Below the pieces are notes generated by a model that ran no database searches, was not told where the DNA came from, and saw nothing but the letters and a program-made list of their open reading frames with translations. Shown in pieces: positions 34,617-44,437 of a stretch of DNA of 64,000 nucleotides (positions within the stretch are counted from its first letter, which is position 1; every line of letters starts with the position of its first letter). Origin of the DNA: JBBREP01 sp963716525 (GTDB lineage: Bacteria; Actinomycetota; Acidimicrobiia; IMCC26256; PALSA-610); NCBI GenBank assembly GCA_963716525.1, contig OY970315.1, positions 2,418,001 through 2,482,000 of the forward strand, in the 5' to 3' direction. The position numbers were made by a program, and so were the translations under genes.

Positions 34617-35629
34617 CCGGCGAACGCGACGCGACGATCGGGCGCGCGGTCGAGGCGTTGCGCGCCGGCGCGCTCGTCGCGTTCCCGACCGAGACCGTTT
34701 ACGGCCTCGGCGCCGATGCGGCGTCGTCCGCGGCCGTCGCGCGCCTCTACGCGGTGAAGCACCGCCCGCTCGACCACCCGGTGATCGTGCACGTCCACTC
34801 CATCGACGCGCTCGACCGCGTCGCAACCCGCGTTCCCGGATGGGCGCGCGCGCTGGTCGCGCAGTGCTGGCCTGGTCCGCTCACGCTCGTGGTGGCCCGC
34901 CGCGAGGGTGCGGTGTGTGACGAGGTCACCGGAGGTCGCGACACGGTCGGCGTGCGTGTGCCCGCGCACCCGGTCGCCCTCCAACTGCTCGAGGCGTTCG
35001 GCGGCGGTGTCGCGGCACCCTCCGCGAACCGCTTCGGCCGCGTCTCGCCCACAACCGCCGCGCACGTGCGCGCCGATCTCGGTGACGACGTCGCCGTCGT
35101 GCTCGACGGCGGTGCGTGCACCGTGGGTGTGGAGTCGACGATCGTCGATACCACCGGCGAGGTGCCGCGCGTGCTGCGGCACGGCGCGATCGACCTCGAC
35201 ACGATCGCGCGTGCCACCGGCCTCGCGCCCACGACAGTCATCGACGGGACCGTGGTAGCCCCGGGCACGCTCGCGTCGCACTACGCGCCGCGGGCACGCG
35301 TCGAGCTCGCCGTGGATGTCGACGCCGCGCTCCGGCGCGCGCGGTTGCACGCTCGCAGTGGGCGGTCGGCAGGTGTGCTCGCCATGCACGCGCGACCGGC
35401 CGCAGGCGATAGCACCGTCGTCGTACTCGACGCGCCGGGCGACACCGGCGAGTACGCGCGCGTGCTCTACGCCCGGCTGCGCGAGGCCGACGCACGCGAG
35501 CTCGACGTGCTCGTGGTGGTGCCGCCGCCGGAGCACGGCGTGGGCACTGCAGTCGCGGACCGGCTGCGCCGGGCCGCTACCGTTGCGCCCGATGCCGAGG
35601 CCCGCGACGTACCCCGCGCAGAGAGCTGA
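34613..35629 (+). CDS. tsaC: Threonylcarbamoyl-AMP synthase (Sua5/YwlC type)
   Basis: 338 residues from GTG 34613. Makes threonylcarbamoyl-AMP for the universal t6A modification of ANN-reading tRNAs. YrdC-domain motifs: LVAFPTETVYGLGADAASS, AVKHRPLDHPVIVHV, VAAPSANRFGRVSPTTAAHV and TVGVESTIVDTTG. The linker APGTLASHYAPRA and a C-terminal Sua5 domain follow. In M. tuberculosis this cluster position holds a membrane protein (Rv1337) instead, so this is a local difference. Overlaps the murI start. Confidence 0.93.
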   Translation: MTGERDATIGRAVEALRAGALVAFPTETVYGLGADAASSAAVARLYAVKHRPLDHPVIVHVHSIDALDRVATRVPGWARALVAQCWPGPLTLVVARREGAVCDEVTGGRDTVGVRVPAHPVALQLLEAFGGGVAAPSANRFGRVSPTTAAHVRADLGDDVAVVLDGGACTVGVESTIVDTTGEVPRVLRHGAIDLDTIARATGLAPTTVIDGTVVAPGTLASHYAPRARVELAVDVDAALRRARLHARSGRSAGVLAMHARPAAGDSTVVVLDAPGDTGEYARVLYARLREADARELDVLVVVPPPEHGVGTAVADRLRRAATVAPDAEARDVPRAES

Positions 35630-36462
35630 GGCAGCGGCGCGCCGCGGCGGAAGCGGCCCGAGGAGCGGGCGCAAGCCGATCGGCGTGTTCGATTCGGGGC
35701 TCGGTGGTCTCAGCATCGTGCGCGCGCTCATCGATCTCGTGCCCGGCCGCGACCTCGTGTACTTCGGCGACACGGGCCGGTTCCCGTACGGGCCGAAGCC
35801 GGCCGACGAGGTGGCGAAGTTCGCGGCCCAGATCACCGAGGTGCTCCTCGAGCGTGACGTGGCGATGGTCGTCGTCGCGTGCAATACCGCGGCCGCGGTC
35901 GCGCTCGACGACCTGCAGGAACGCGTCGACGTGCCGGTCATCGGTGTGATCGAGCCCGGTATCCGCGCCGCTGCGCCGCGCCACCAGCACCGGTCGCGTC
36001 GGCGTGATCGGCACGGTCGGAACCGTCCGGTCGGGTGCGTACCAACGAGCGGTCAGGCGGATCGCGCCCGACCTCGAAGTCGTCTGCTGCGCCTGCCCCG
36101 GATTCGTCGAGTTCGTGGAAGCCGGTGACACCGACTCGGACCAGGTGCACGTGCTCGCCGAGCGCCTGCTCGCGCCCTTGCGTGCCGCGGCGGTCGACAC
36201 GCTCGTGCTCGGCTGCACGCATTACCCGATGCTCGCCCGCACGATCGGCGACGTGATGGGTCGCGATGTAGTACTCGTGTCGAGCGCGGAGGAGACCGCG
36301 TTCGAAGTCGACCGGCTGCTCACCGACACTGGTCACGCGCTGCCCGACGCCCCGATCGGGCGGCACGAGTTCGTGACGAGCGGCGACGTGGAATGGTTCC
36401 GTCGCCTCGGCGCGCGCTTTTGCGGACCGGAGGTCGAGCGCGTGGAAGCGTTCCATTGGTGA
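35592..36462 (+). CDS. murI: Glutamate racemase (one frameshift)
   Basis: Provides D-glutamate for peptidoglycan. Catalytic Cys pair and partners are intact: VFDSGLGGLSIVRALIDLVP, VVVACNTAAAVAL, and after the frame break LGCTHYPMLARTI. The break lies near 35970-35985 in GCGCCGCTGCGCCGCGCC and fits one extra base. Corrected reading GIRAA...ATSTGRVGVIGTVG matches the family. About 289 residues with a disordered basic start. ATG 35592 lies inside the 3' end of the Sua5 gene. The stop overlaps the next gene's GTG. Confidence 0.88.
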
Positions 36463-37214
36463 GCGGCGAGGCGGGTGCGGACGGCGAATTCGCGGTCACC
36501 GTGCTGGGCTGCTCGGGTTCGTACGGCTCGCCGGGCGTGCCGTGCAGCGGCTATCTGGTGCGCGCGGGCGGTGTGAACCTCTGGGTCGACTGCGGCAACG
36601 GCACGTTGCCGAACCTCCAGCGCCACGTCGACCCGGCATCGATCGACGCGATCGTGATCACGCACTCGCATCCCGACCACTGCGTGGATCTGTTCGGCAT
36701 GCATGTGCTCGCGGCGTACGGACTCGAACGATCGGGGATCCCGGTGCTCGCCGCGCCCGAGGTCGACGCGCGCATGCAACCACTCGCGCGCGACTGGGCG
36801 AACACCTTCGCATGGCAGGAAGTGGCCGACGGCGACGACGCGAGCGTGGGCGCCGCGCAGCTGCGCTTCTCGCGCACCGATCATCCCGTGCCCACGGTGG
36901 CGGTCGAGATCCGCGCGGCCGGCAAGCGCTTCGTCTACACCGCCGATACCGGGCCCTCGTGGTCGCCGGCCGTGTTCGAACCGGGCGCCGACCTGCTGCT
37001 GAGCGAGGCCACGTACCTGCACGGCGACCGGCGCAGCCCCATCCACCTCTCGGCCCGGCAGGCGGGTGAGCTCGCGCGCGATGCGCGTGCGCGGCGACTT
37101 GTGCTCACGCACCTCTGGCCGACGATCGATCCGGCGCGTGCCCGCACCGAGGGCGCCGACGCCTTCGGCGACGCGGTGACGCTCGCCGCGGTCGACGACC
37201 ACTACACGCTCTGA
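36459..37214 (+). CDS. Metallo-beta-lactamase fold phosphodiesterase (Rv1339-like)
   Basis: 251 residues from GTG 36459. Metal motif THSHPDHCVD (HxHxDH), then DHPVPT, TADTGPSW, SEATYLHGD and THLWPT supply the remaining ligands. Placement between murI and rph matches Rv1339 of M. tuberculosis, reported to hydrolyse cyclic nucleotides. Whether this homologue degrades cAMP is inference from synteny and fold. Confidence 0.88.
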   Translation: MSGEAGADGEFAVTVLGCSGSYGSPGVPCSGYLVRAGGVNLWVDCGNGTLPNLQRHVDPASIDAIVITHSHPDHCVDLFGMHVLAAYGLERSGIPVLAAPEVDARMQPLARDWANTFAWQEVADGDDASVGAAQLRFSRTDHPVPTVAVEIRAAGKRFVYTADTGPSWSPAVFEPGADLLLSEATYLHGDRRSPIHLSARQAGELARDARARRLVLTHLWPTIDPARARTEGADAFGDAVTLAAVDDHYTL

Positions 37215-37232
37215 CGGCAGGAAGGCAAGAGG

Positions 37233-37973
37233 ATGGCGCGGGTTTCGGGTCGGACTTCGGATCAGATGCGCGACGTCGTGTTCACGCGCGACTACACGGA
37301 GATGGCCGACGGCGCCGCGCTCGTGGAGTTCGGGCGGACGCGGGTGCTCTGTACGGCGTCGATCGAGACACGCGTGCCACCGTGGCTGCGCAACTCCGGG
37401 CGTGGCTGGGTGACGGCCGAGTACTCGATGCTGCCGGGGTCGAGCCCGGAGCGGGTTGACCGCGAGGCCGCGAAGGGCAAGCAGAGCGGGCGCACCCAGG
37501 AGATCCAGCGGCTCATCGGGCGTGCGCTGCGCTCGGTGACGGATCTCACGGCGATGCCCGAGATGCAGATCACCGTCGATTGCGACGTGCTCCAGGCCGA
37601 CGGCGGTACGCGCACTGCGTCGATCTGCGGTGGCTGGATCGCGCTGCACGACGCGTGCTCGCGTGCGCTCGCGGCAGGCGCGCTCAAGCGCCAACCAGTG
37701 CGCGAACCGTGCGCGGCGGTGTCGGTCGGCGTCGTCGACGGTGTTGCCGTGCTCGACCTCGAATATGCAGAGGACAGCCGCGCCGAGGTGGACATGAACG
37801 TCGTGATGACCGCGTCGGGCACGTTCGTGGAGGTGCAGGGCACGGCCGAAGGCATGACGTTCACGCGCGCCGAGCTCGATGCGATGCTCGCACTCGCGCA
37901 GACGGGCATCAGCGATCTCGTTGCCGCCCAGCTCGACATGGTCGCGGAACCGCCACCACAACGCGTGCGATGA
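37233..37973 (+). CDS. rph: Ribonuclease PH
   Basis: 246 residues. Phosphorolytic 3'-5' exoribonuclease trimming tRNA 3' ends. Family motifs: EFGRTRVLCTASIE, RGWVTAEYSMLPGSSPERV, RTQEIQRLIGRALRSVTDL, DCDVLQADGGTRTASICGGW and YAEDSRAEVDMNVVMT. A good Shine-Dalgarno (AGGAAGG) precedes ATG 37233. The stop overlaps the ATG of rdgB (ATGA). Confidence 0.96.
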   Translation: MARVSGRTSDQMRDVVFTRDYTEMADGAALVEFGRTRVLCTASIETRVPPWLRNSGRGWVTAEYSMLPGSSPERVDREAAKGKQSGRTQEIQRLIGRALRSVTDLTAMPEMQITVDCDVLQADGGTRTASICGGWIALHDACSRALAAGALKRQPVREPCAAVSVGVVDGVAVLDLEYAEDSRAEVDMNVVMTASGTFVEVQGTAEGMTFTRAELDAMLALAQTGISDLVAAQLDMVAEPPPQRVR

Positions 37974-38722
37974 CCGTGCATCTGCCGTTCCCGCTCGTGC
38001 TCGCCACCGGGAACTCGGACAAGGCTCGTGAGATCCTCGAGATCTTCACCGATGCGACCGGCGAGCTCCTCGTCGCATCGGCGATCGATTACCGCGACCG
38101 CACGTGCGGGTACCTGGTGGCCCCCGGGTCGGCGATCGGCGACGCAGTCGGCGCGCTCGCGCCGCTCAACTCCTTGCCCGACGTCGAGGAGACGGGCTCG
38201 ACGCTCGAGGAGAACGCACGTATCAAGGCCGAGGGCATGTTCACCGCGACTGGGATCACGTCGATCGCTGACGACAGCGGTCTTGAAGTGGACGCGCTCG
38301 ATGGTGCGCCGGGTGTCCGCTCGGCTCGTTTCGCCGGAGCGCGCGCGAGCTATGCCGACAACGTGGCCGCGCTGCTGCGCGCCCTCGCCGGCGTGCCCGC
38401 GCTCGCGCGCCGCGCCCGGTTCGTGACCGTCGTCCACGTGGCCGGACCGGCAGGGCAGAGGGTTGCCGTGCGCGGCGAGGTGGCCGGCACCGTTCGCGAG
38501 GCGCCGTGTGGGTCGGGCACGTTCGGTTACGACCCGGTGTTCGAGCCCGCCGAGGGCGACGGCCGCACGTTTGCGGAGATGCGCGCCAGCGAGAAGCATG
38601 CGCTCTCACACCGCGGGCGCGCGTTCCGGTCGTTGATCGGCGTGCTCTGCGAGCCCGACGACATGCCCGACGACATGCCCGACGACATGCCCGACGACAT
38701 GCCCGACGATATGGAGGAGTGA
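37970..38722 (+). CDS. rdgB: RdgB/HAM1-type XTP/dITP pyrophosphatase with repeat tail
   Basis: 250 residues. Removes deaminated purine nucleotides from the dNTP pool. Motifs: LATGNSDKAREILEI, EETGSTLEENARIKA, TSIADDSGLEVDALDGAPGV, GTFGYDPVFEP and ALSHRGRAF. An insertion of roughly 25 residues (RDRTCGYLVAPGSAIGDAVG) separates the first motif from EETGST. The C terminus adds DDMP repeats encoded by five 12-bp units, which are absent from ordinary family members. The tail runs into the start of the esterase gene, 2 bases on. Confidence 0.92.
   Translation: MTVHLPFPLVLATGNSDKAREILEIFTDATGELLVASAIDYRDRTCGYLVAPGSAIGDAVGALAPLNSLPDVEETGSTLEENARIKAEGMFTATGITSIADDSGLEVDALDGAPGVRSARFAGARASYADNVAALLRALAGVPALARRARFVTVVHVAGPAGQRVAVRGEVAGTVREAPCGSGTFGYDPVFEPAEGDGRTFAEMRASEKHALSHRGRAFRSLIGVLCEPDDMPDDMPDDMPDDMPDDMEE
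38654..38713 (+). repeat. Five 12-bp tandem repeats inside the rdgB 3' end
   Basis: The unit CCCGACGACATG occurs four times perfectly (38654-38701) and a fifth time with one change (GACGATATG). It keeps the reading frame and adds P-D-D-M units to the protein. Each unit contains an ATG. Such arrays vary in number by slippage, so length polymorphism between strains is expected. Confidence 0.9.
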
Positions 38723-38724
38723 CG

Positions 38725-39673
38725 ATGCCCATCGATCCGCAGGTGGAGGCCGTCCTGGCGATGATGCCGGCGGAGCGGGCCTTGAGCGACGAGACGCTCG
38801 CGGAGAGCCGCGCCCAGTTCGGCATGCTCATGCAGGTGGGTGTGGGCGCCGTGCCCGACGGGGTGGAGATGCACGAGGCAAGCGCCGGCGGTGTGCCGGT
38901 GCGGATCTACACGCCGGCCTGCGAGGCCGGCGCCGCCGGGGCACGACCGCTCGTCGTCTACATCCACGGCGGCGGATGGACCATCGGCAGCGCGGCGGAC
39001 TACGACCCGCTCACCCGCGTGCTCGCGGCCGAGACGGGCGCGGTGGTCGTGTCGGTCGATTACCGGTTGGCGCCCGAGCACCCGTGTCCGGCCGCGGTCG
39101 ACGACTGCTGGACGGCGCTCGAGTGGTCCGTTGCGCACGCCGGCGACCTCGGCGCCGAGGCCGCCCGGCTTGCGATCGCAGGGGACAGCGCGGGCGGGAA
39201 CCTCGAGCGCGGTGATGGCGCAGCGCGCGGCCGAGCGCGGAGGTCCGCGCCTCGCGCTCCAAGCCTTGCTGTATCCAGTGGTCGACTGCGACCTCGACCG
39301 CGCGTCGTATGTCGAGAACGCCACGGGCTACTTCCTCGAGCGCGACTCGATGCAGTACTTCTTTTCCTCCTACTGCGCCGACCCGGCACAGCGCACCGAG
39401 CCGCACGTCTCGCCGCTGCGCGCGTCGAACCTCGTCGAGTTGGCGGGCCGCGGGCTCGCGCCGGCCCTCGTGATCACCGCTGAACTCGACCCGCTGCGCG
39501 ACGAGGGCGAGGCCTACGCGGCCGCGCTGCGCGCCGCCGGCGTCACTGTCGACGCCACGCGCTACGACGGGATGATCCACGGTTTCGTCGCCATGCCGGG
39601 CCTGTTCGAAGGGGGACGCCGAGGTCTCGACCAGGTCGTCCGGGCGTTGCGCGCCGCACTCACTACCGTGTGA
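38725..39673 (+). CDS. Alpha/beta hydrolase, hormone-sensitive-lipase type (one frameshift)
   Basis: Esterase with the oxyanion motif YIHGGGWTIGS and nucleophile elbow AGDSAGGNL. Just after GGNL the frame breaks (about 39205-39212, GAGCGCGGTGATG). One extra base restores SAVMAQRAAERGGPRLALQA. Downstream come ELDPLRDEG (catalytic Asp) and DGMIHGFVAM (catalytic His). About 315 residues when corrected, normal for the family. Substrate unknown. ATG 38725 follows the rdgB stop after 2 bases. Confidence 0.85.
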
Positions 39674-39688
39674 GTCGGAAGGAGTCGC

Positions 39689-40246
39689 GTGGCCGTCATC
39701 GACATCGCCGGATTCGTCGCCGATCTCAAGGATCATGCCGTCGAGCACGGCTTCCACGTGCACGACGAGCGGCACTTCGTCGAGTCGTACTCGTTGCGCC
39801 AGACGTGGGAGGTCGACCTGCATCCCGAGGAGGGTTGTGAGGGCCCGGTCGACCTCTACCTGTCGCTCGAGATCGACCCGCGGGTGCTCCTCGGCTTCGA
39901 GGACACCTTCATCGGTCTCGCCGACGACGAGGAGCCCGAGGACGAGTTCTTCTTCCCGCTGAACTTCACGTGGGCACTGCCGCCCCTGCCGAAGGCGCCC
40001 GACCTGCTCGTGCTCGCCACCGAGCTGGCCGGCGTCGGCGGGCCCGAGCTCCCGCTCGAGGTGTCGGCGACCGACTCGTTCCCCAGCGCCACCGACGCGC
40101 CCGAACGCTCGTTGCGCATCGTGGCGCACCAGCGGGTGTCGCTCGTGCGGATCCGCACCGGTGACGAGGTGCCGTGCGAGACGCTCGAACGGTGCCTCGC
40201 GGTCAGCGGCTATCTGCTCGACCGGGCGCCGAGTTGGCTCGACTGA
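39689..40246 (+). CDS. Conserved actinobacterial protein of unknown function
   Basis: 185 residues from GTG 39689, preceded by a strong Shine-Dalgarno (GGAAGGAG). The sequence mixes strands and acidic loops (HFVESYSLRQTWEVDLHPEE, then DLYLSLEIDPRVLLGFEDTF, FTWALPPLPKAPDLLVLATE and IRTGDEVPCETLERCL). No signal peptide or membrane segment. I do not recognise a named domain. It ends the cysteine/murI/rph gene block, and its 3' end overlaps the convergent GGDEF-EAL gene by 37 bases. Confidence 0.75.
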   Translation: MAVIDIAGFVADLKDHAVEHGFHVHDERHFVESYSLRQTWEVDLHPEEGCEGPVDLYLSLEIDPRVLLGFEDTFIGLADDEEPEDEFFFPLNFTWALPPLPKAPDLLVLATELAGVGGPELPLEVSATDSFPSATDAPERSLRIVAHQRVSLVRIRTGDEVPCETLERCLAVSGYLLDRAPSWLD

Positions 40247-42457
40247 ATCGTCTGATCGTCCCTCTCGGCGGGCATCGCCCGACGGCTCGAACGCGGCACC
40301 GCTGCGTGCTTGCGGTGCATGTAGGCGAGGGCATCGGGCGCGGGCAGCGCCGGCGCGAAGTAGAACCCCTGGATGAAGTCGCAACCGAGCGCCACGAGTG
40401 ATGCGAGGCGCCGCTCGCAGTCGACGCCCTCGGCGACCACCTGCATGCCGAGCGCGTGGGCGAGCTGGATCACCGAGGCGACGATTGCGGTGCCCGCGGG
40501 CGTGTCGCCCAGCTCGAGCACGAACGACCGGTCGATCTTCACGATCGACACGGGCATGCGCCGCAGGTACGACAGCGACGAGTAGCCGGTTCCGAAGTCG
40601 TCGATCGCGAACGAGATACCGAAGTCGCGCAGGCGGCGCAACGCCCCCGATGTGGCGACGTTGTCGTCCATCAACGTCGTCTCCGTGAGCTCCAGGCTCA
40701 ACGTCGAGGGATCGACACCCGCATTGGTGACGATGGCCTCCACGCGCTCGGCGAACTCGGGATGCGTGAACTGGCGGGCCGAGGCGTTCACCGCGAGGTG
40801 CGGCGTCGTGCCGCCGATGCCCGCGCCCTCCCAGGCTGCGAGCTGCCGCGCAGGCGATCTCGAGCACCTGGTAGCCGATCGGCACGATGAGGTCACGGTC
40901 CTCGGCCACATCGAGGAAGTCGCCCGGGTACACGAGTCCCATGCCGGGCCGATCCCATCGCAACAGCCCCTCGAACCCGCGCACGGCACCGCTACCGGTC
41001 TCGATGATCGGCTGATACTCGAGCAGGAGCTCGCGGTTGTCGATCGCGCGGCGCAGCGCCTGCTCGGTGGCGAGCCGGTGCGAGATCGTCGCGCGCAGCT
41101 CCTCGTCGAACACCTCGAAGCGATTGCGGCCCCGCGCCTTGGCGCGGTAGGCGGCCGAGTCGGCCTGGGACAGCAGCATGTCGCTGTCGGCCGAGTCGTC
41201 GGCGATCGCGATGCCAATGCTCGCGCCGAGGAAGAGGTCGGTGTCGCGGATGCGGAACGGCCGCTCGATGACGGCTCGCACGCGCTCGGCGAGCGACGCG
41301 ACCGCGGCCGGATCGGCGAGATCTGTGCAGAGCACCACGAACTCGTCGCCACCGAACCGGCAGGCGAGATCCGACCCCCGGAGCACCGACTTCAGCCGCA
41401 TCGCGGCGGCGGCGAGCAGCTCGTCGCCGGCAGAGTGGCCGAGCGTGTCGTTGACCTGCTTGAAGTGGTCGAGGTCGATGAACAGCACCGCGAGCGTGGT
41501 GTCGCGCCGGCGCGACGCGAGCAGCTCCCGTTCGAGCGCCTCGAGGAACAGCTTGCGCGTCGCCAGACCGGTGAGCACGTCATAGCGCGCCTCGCGCTCG
41601 AGCGCGTCGGCGTTCGACTTGTGCTCGGAGATGTCGGTGATCTGCCCGATCTCGTAGAGCGGTTCACCATCGGTCGAGCGCACGACGCCGACGTTGACCC
41701 GGCACCAGATGTAGGAGCCGCCGCTGTGCCGGTAGCGCTTCTCGATCACGTAGTTATGGCGGTGCCCGGTGGTGCACTCGTCGTGGAGGGCCACGTTGGC
41801 GGGCAGGTCGTCGGGGTGTGTGAACTCGGCGAATCCGCGCCCCACCATCTCCTCGGCCGTGTAGCCGAGCATGGCGCACAGGGCCGGGTTCACTCGGAAG
41901 AAACGCCCGGACAGCTCAGCGAGCGCCATGCCGATCGGCGCGTGCTGGAAGACCTCTTCGAATCGCATGCGCGCGTCGTACAGCGTGGCGTCGGCCTGGC
42001 GCTGTTCGGCCTCGCGCGCGTGCAGCTCGGCGGTGAGCTGTTCGTGGTCGGTGACGTCGGCGCAGTACATCGCGATGCCGCCCACATCGGGGTCGTCGAC
42101 CAGGTTGTGGAATGTGCCGATGATGCTGCGCACCTCTCCCGACGCATGGAGCGTGCGGTGCGCGAAGGTGACGGGCACACCGGGCCGGCCGAGCGCGTCG
42201 AGGAACGCCCGAGCCGCCAGCTCGATGTCGTCGGGATGCACCGCGTCGAGGCCGCGCTGGGTGTCCCAGTTGTCGGCGGTCTGCCCACACAGGTGCTCGA
42301 CCGCGGCCGGGCTCAGGTACTCGATCCCGCCCGTGGTGGAGAGCAGGCCCACGAGGTGCGGTGAGTGCAGCAGGAGCTTGGCGAACGCCGCGGGCCCAAG
42401 CGCCTGGCTCGTGTCGCGTTCCTGCCGCGCGGGGCCGGAGCTTTGGTGCTCGCTCAC
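40210..42457 (-). CDS. PAS-PAS-GGDEF-EAL cyclic-di-GMP enzyme (one frameshift)
   Basis: About 749 residues from GTG 42457, which has GAGGAGG 7 bases upstream. Two PAS domains (about 30-150 and 160-290; HAPIGMALAELSGRFFRVNP, HSGGSYIWCRVNVGVV) precede a GGDEF domain with intact CRFGGDEFVVL and an inhibitory RGSD I-site five residues before it. The EAL domain begins ELLLEYQPIIETGSG, with FEGLLRW in place of EALLRW. A frameshift near 40845 separates it from LELTETTLMDD, IDDFGTGYSSLSYL and VAEGVD. It probably makes and degrades c-di-GMP in response to PAS-sensed cues. Confidence 0.87.
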
Positions 42458-42641
42458 GATGCGTCCCTCCTCTGCACCTCGAGTTGTCGGCGCCGCGGCG
42501 GCTCGACCCAAGGCTCGTTCCGCGGATGCGGCGTTTCGCGCTCAAGGCCGCGGCCGCGCGTGCCGAAGCCGCGTGAGACGCATTCACAGGAACCACAGGA
42601 AGCGGCGGGGCGCGCCGCGGGCCGGCGGTATCCTGGGCCCG

Positions 42642-42995
42642 GTGGCGATGCGTTCCGAGTGCAAGCACTACGAGAGCCGCACCTATCCGGGCGGCGAGAC
42701 GGTGCGGAAGTGCAAGATCGATCTCGCGCCCGAGGCGCCGTGGAACTGCCCGGCCGATTGTGTCGGGTTCGAGCTCCGGATGGTCGATGCCGGGTGGGCC
42801 TACGGCTCGCTCGCGGGCGCGATGGGTGACGCCCCCGCCGCACCCGAGGTGGCGGTCGACGCCGACGTCGCCGCTCTGCTCGACGCAGCCGAGGACATCG
42901 TGAACACCGCGGGCCTCGGACTGGTCGACGAGTTCCGCAAGCGCGACGAGAACCGCCAGCGCAGCGGCCGCAAGTTCAGGCGCAAGAAGCGCTGA
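42642..42995 (+). CDS. Cys-rich conserved small protein
   Basis: 117 residues from GTG 42642 (alternative ATG 42648). Four cysteines in the first ~45 residues (CKHYESR, VRKCKIDLAPEAPWNCPADC) suggest a metal-binding knuckle. The rest is a helical stretch (VDADVAALLDAAEDIVNTAG) ending in a very basic tail, SGRKFRRKKR, which could contact nucleic acid. Function unknown. The DsbA-like frame on the other strand stays open through this gene, but that is a GC artefact. Confidence 0.7.
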   Translation: MAMRSECKHYESRTYPGGETVRKCKIDLAPEAPWNCPADCVGFELRMVDAGWAYGSLAGAMGDAPAAPEVAVDADVAALLDAAEDIVNTAGLGLVDEFRKRDENRQRSGRKFRRKKR

Positions 42996-43014
42996 GCGCC
43001 GCGGACCGCCCGAG

Positions 43015-43652
43015 TCAGGATCCGCGGGTCGCGCGGCGAGCACGCGATCGAGGATCCGCGTGTAGGTGTCGAGGTCCTGCGCGCCGGGGATCGGCAGCGT
43101 GTCGTTGAGCACGACGGTGGGTGCGGCGTGCGCGCCGATCTCGAGGCCTTCTCGGTGCTCGGCGAGCACCTGATCGGCGAGCAGCGCGCCACGCTCGCGC
43201 ATCGCGGTGCGGAACGCCGAGGTGTCGATGCCGCATTTGCACGCGATCTCGCCGAGCACGTCGGGATCGGAGACGGTGCGGTGCTCGGTGAAGTAGGCGT
43301 GGAACAGCACCATGCGGAACGCGGCCAGCCGGTGCGGGGCGAGCTCACCCACCACCTTCGCCGCGACCGCGGCCGGGATGCTGTGCGTGGGCGGCGGCTC
43401 GTCGCCCCAGGTGCGGAAGTCGCAGCGTGGCTCGTACGCGCCCGGGCCCGCCGGCGCAGTCCACAGCTTCGTGTATTCCCGGAAGCGGTCGAGGTTCCGG
43501 GCGCGGGCCGTGGGCCGCAGCACGTGGCTGCGCCACTGCACGGCGATGTGCTCGCCGTACTGCGCCTCGAGGTCGGCCATCCGGAACGCGGCCACGTAGC
43601 ACCAGGGGCACAGGAAGTCCGACCACACGGTGAGGCGGATCGGCACGTCCAC
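43015..43652 (-). CDS. DsbA-family (FrnE-like) oxidoreductase, 3' end uncertain
   Basis: About 210 residues from GTG 43652. The thioredoxin-fold active site is VWSDFLCPWCYVAAFRMAD (CPWC), followed by the helical insertion and the cis-Pro region HAAPTVVLNDTLPIPGAQDL. This fits the FrnE/2-hydroxychromene-2-carboxylate-isomerase-like branch of cytosolic DsbA relatives. The frame does not stop after RILDRVLAARP but runs antisense through the next gene. A one-base slip near 43035 would give a stop at 43015 (ATRGS), so a sequence error is likely there. Confidence 0.75.
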
Positions 43653-43663
43653 GGCATCCAACC

Positions 43664-44384
43664 TTATTGGCGCGTCGCGACGAGCTCCTCGAGCGACGCC
43701 CACGCGACATCGAGCAGCGAGTCGACGACCCGGTCGGCGGCGCTCAGGTCGAGCCCGGCGGTCAGGCGGTTCGGCACGCACACGCACGCCAGGCCGGCGG
43801 CCTTGGCCGAGCTGATGCCGTGCGGTGAGTCCTCGAACGCCACGCAGTCCGCCGGATCGACACCAAGGCGCGCGCGAGACCGTGCGGTAGACACCCGGTT
43901 CGGGCTTCGGACCGAAGCCGAGGTGCGGGCCGTCCCACGTGGAGACCGCCGCGAAGTGGTGCTCGATCTCGAGCTCGGCCAGGAACGGCTGCACCCAGTC
44001 GGCGCCGCTGCTCGACGCGATGGCGCAGCGCACGCCCCGGGCGCCAGCTTCGTCGATGAGCCGCACGACGCCGGGCAGCAGCGTGAGCTCGGCGCGCATC
44101 GAGTGCTCGATGGGGGTCATGAGCACGCGCAGCTCGGCATCGGACGGGCCGGCGCGACCGGTCTTCGCCTCGAGCAGCACACCCCAGTCGACGGCGCCCC
44201 GCGTGCCGATCGCGAGCGAGAAGTCGTCGATGGTCAACTCCGCACCGTGGTCGGCGAACACCCGCCGCCACGCGGTGAACAGCGCCCATTCCGTGTCGAC
44301 GATGAGGCCGTCGAAGTCGAAGACGAGTGCTGCGGGGACCAAGAACGCACATTCTCGTGGGTCCCGGGGTCGTCCGGCCGGCAT
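43664..44384 (-). CDS. HAD-superfamily hydrolase (one frameshift)
   Basis: Beta-phosphoglucomutase/phosphoglycolate-phosphatase-like. Motif I is LVFDFDGLIVDTEWALF, motif II AIASSSGADW, motif III Lys in FGPKPEPGVY and motif IV AFEDSPHGISSAKAAG, which lies after a frameshift near 43875-43890 in a GGCGCGCGCG run. The corrected product has about 239 residues. The ATG at 44384 gives 14 extra residues. A TTG at 44342 (LVPAALVFDFDG) fits the family start better. Likely acts on a small phosphorylated metabolite. Confidence 0.82.
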
Positions 44385-44437
44385 TTCTCAGCAAGTCCGG
44401 GTGTGGGCGATCTGAGCCGGGGGCGGGCCGCGCGACG

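Noticed and set aside
41916..43652. Extension of the DsbA-like frame antisense through the Cys-rich gene
   Set aside because: The homologous part ends near 43040. Beyond that the sequence has no family likeness and runs against a plausible plus-strand gene. A small frame slip gives a stop at 43015.
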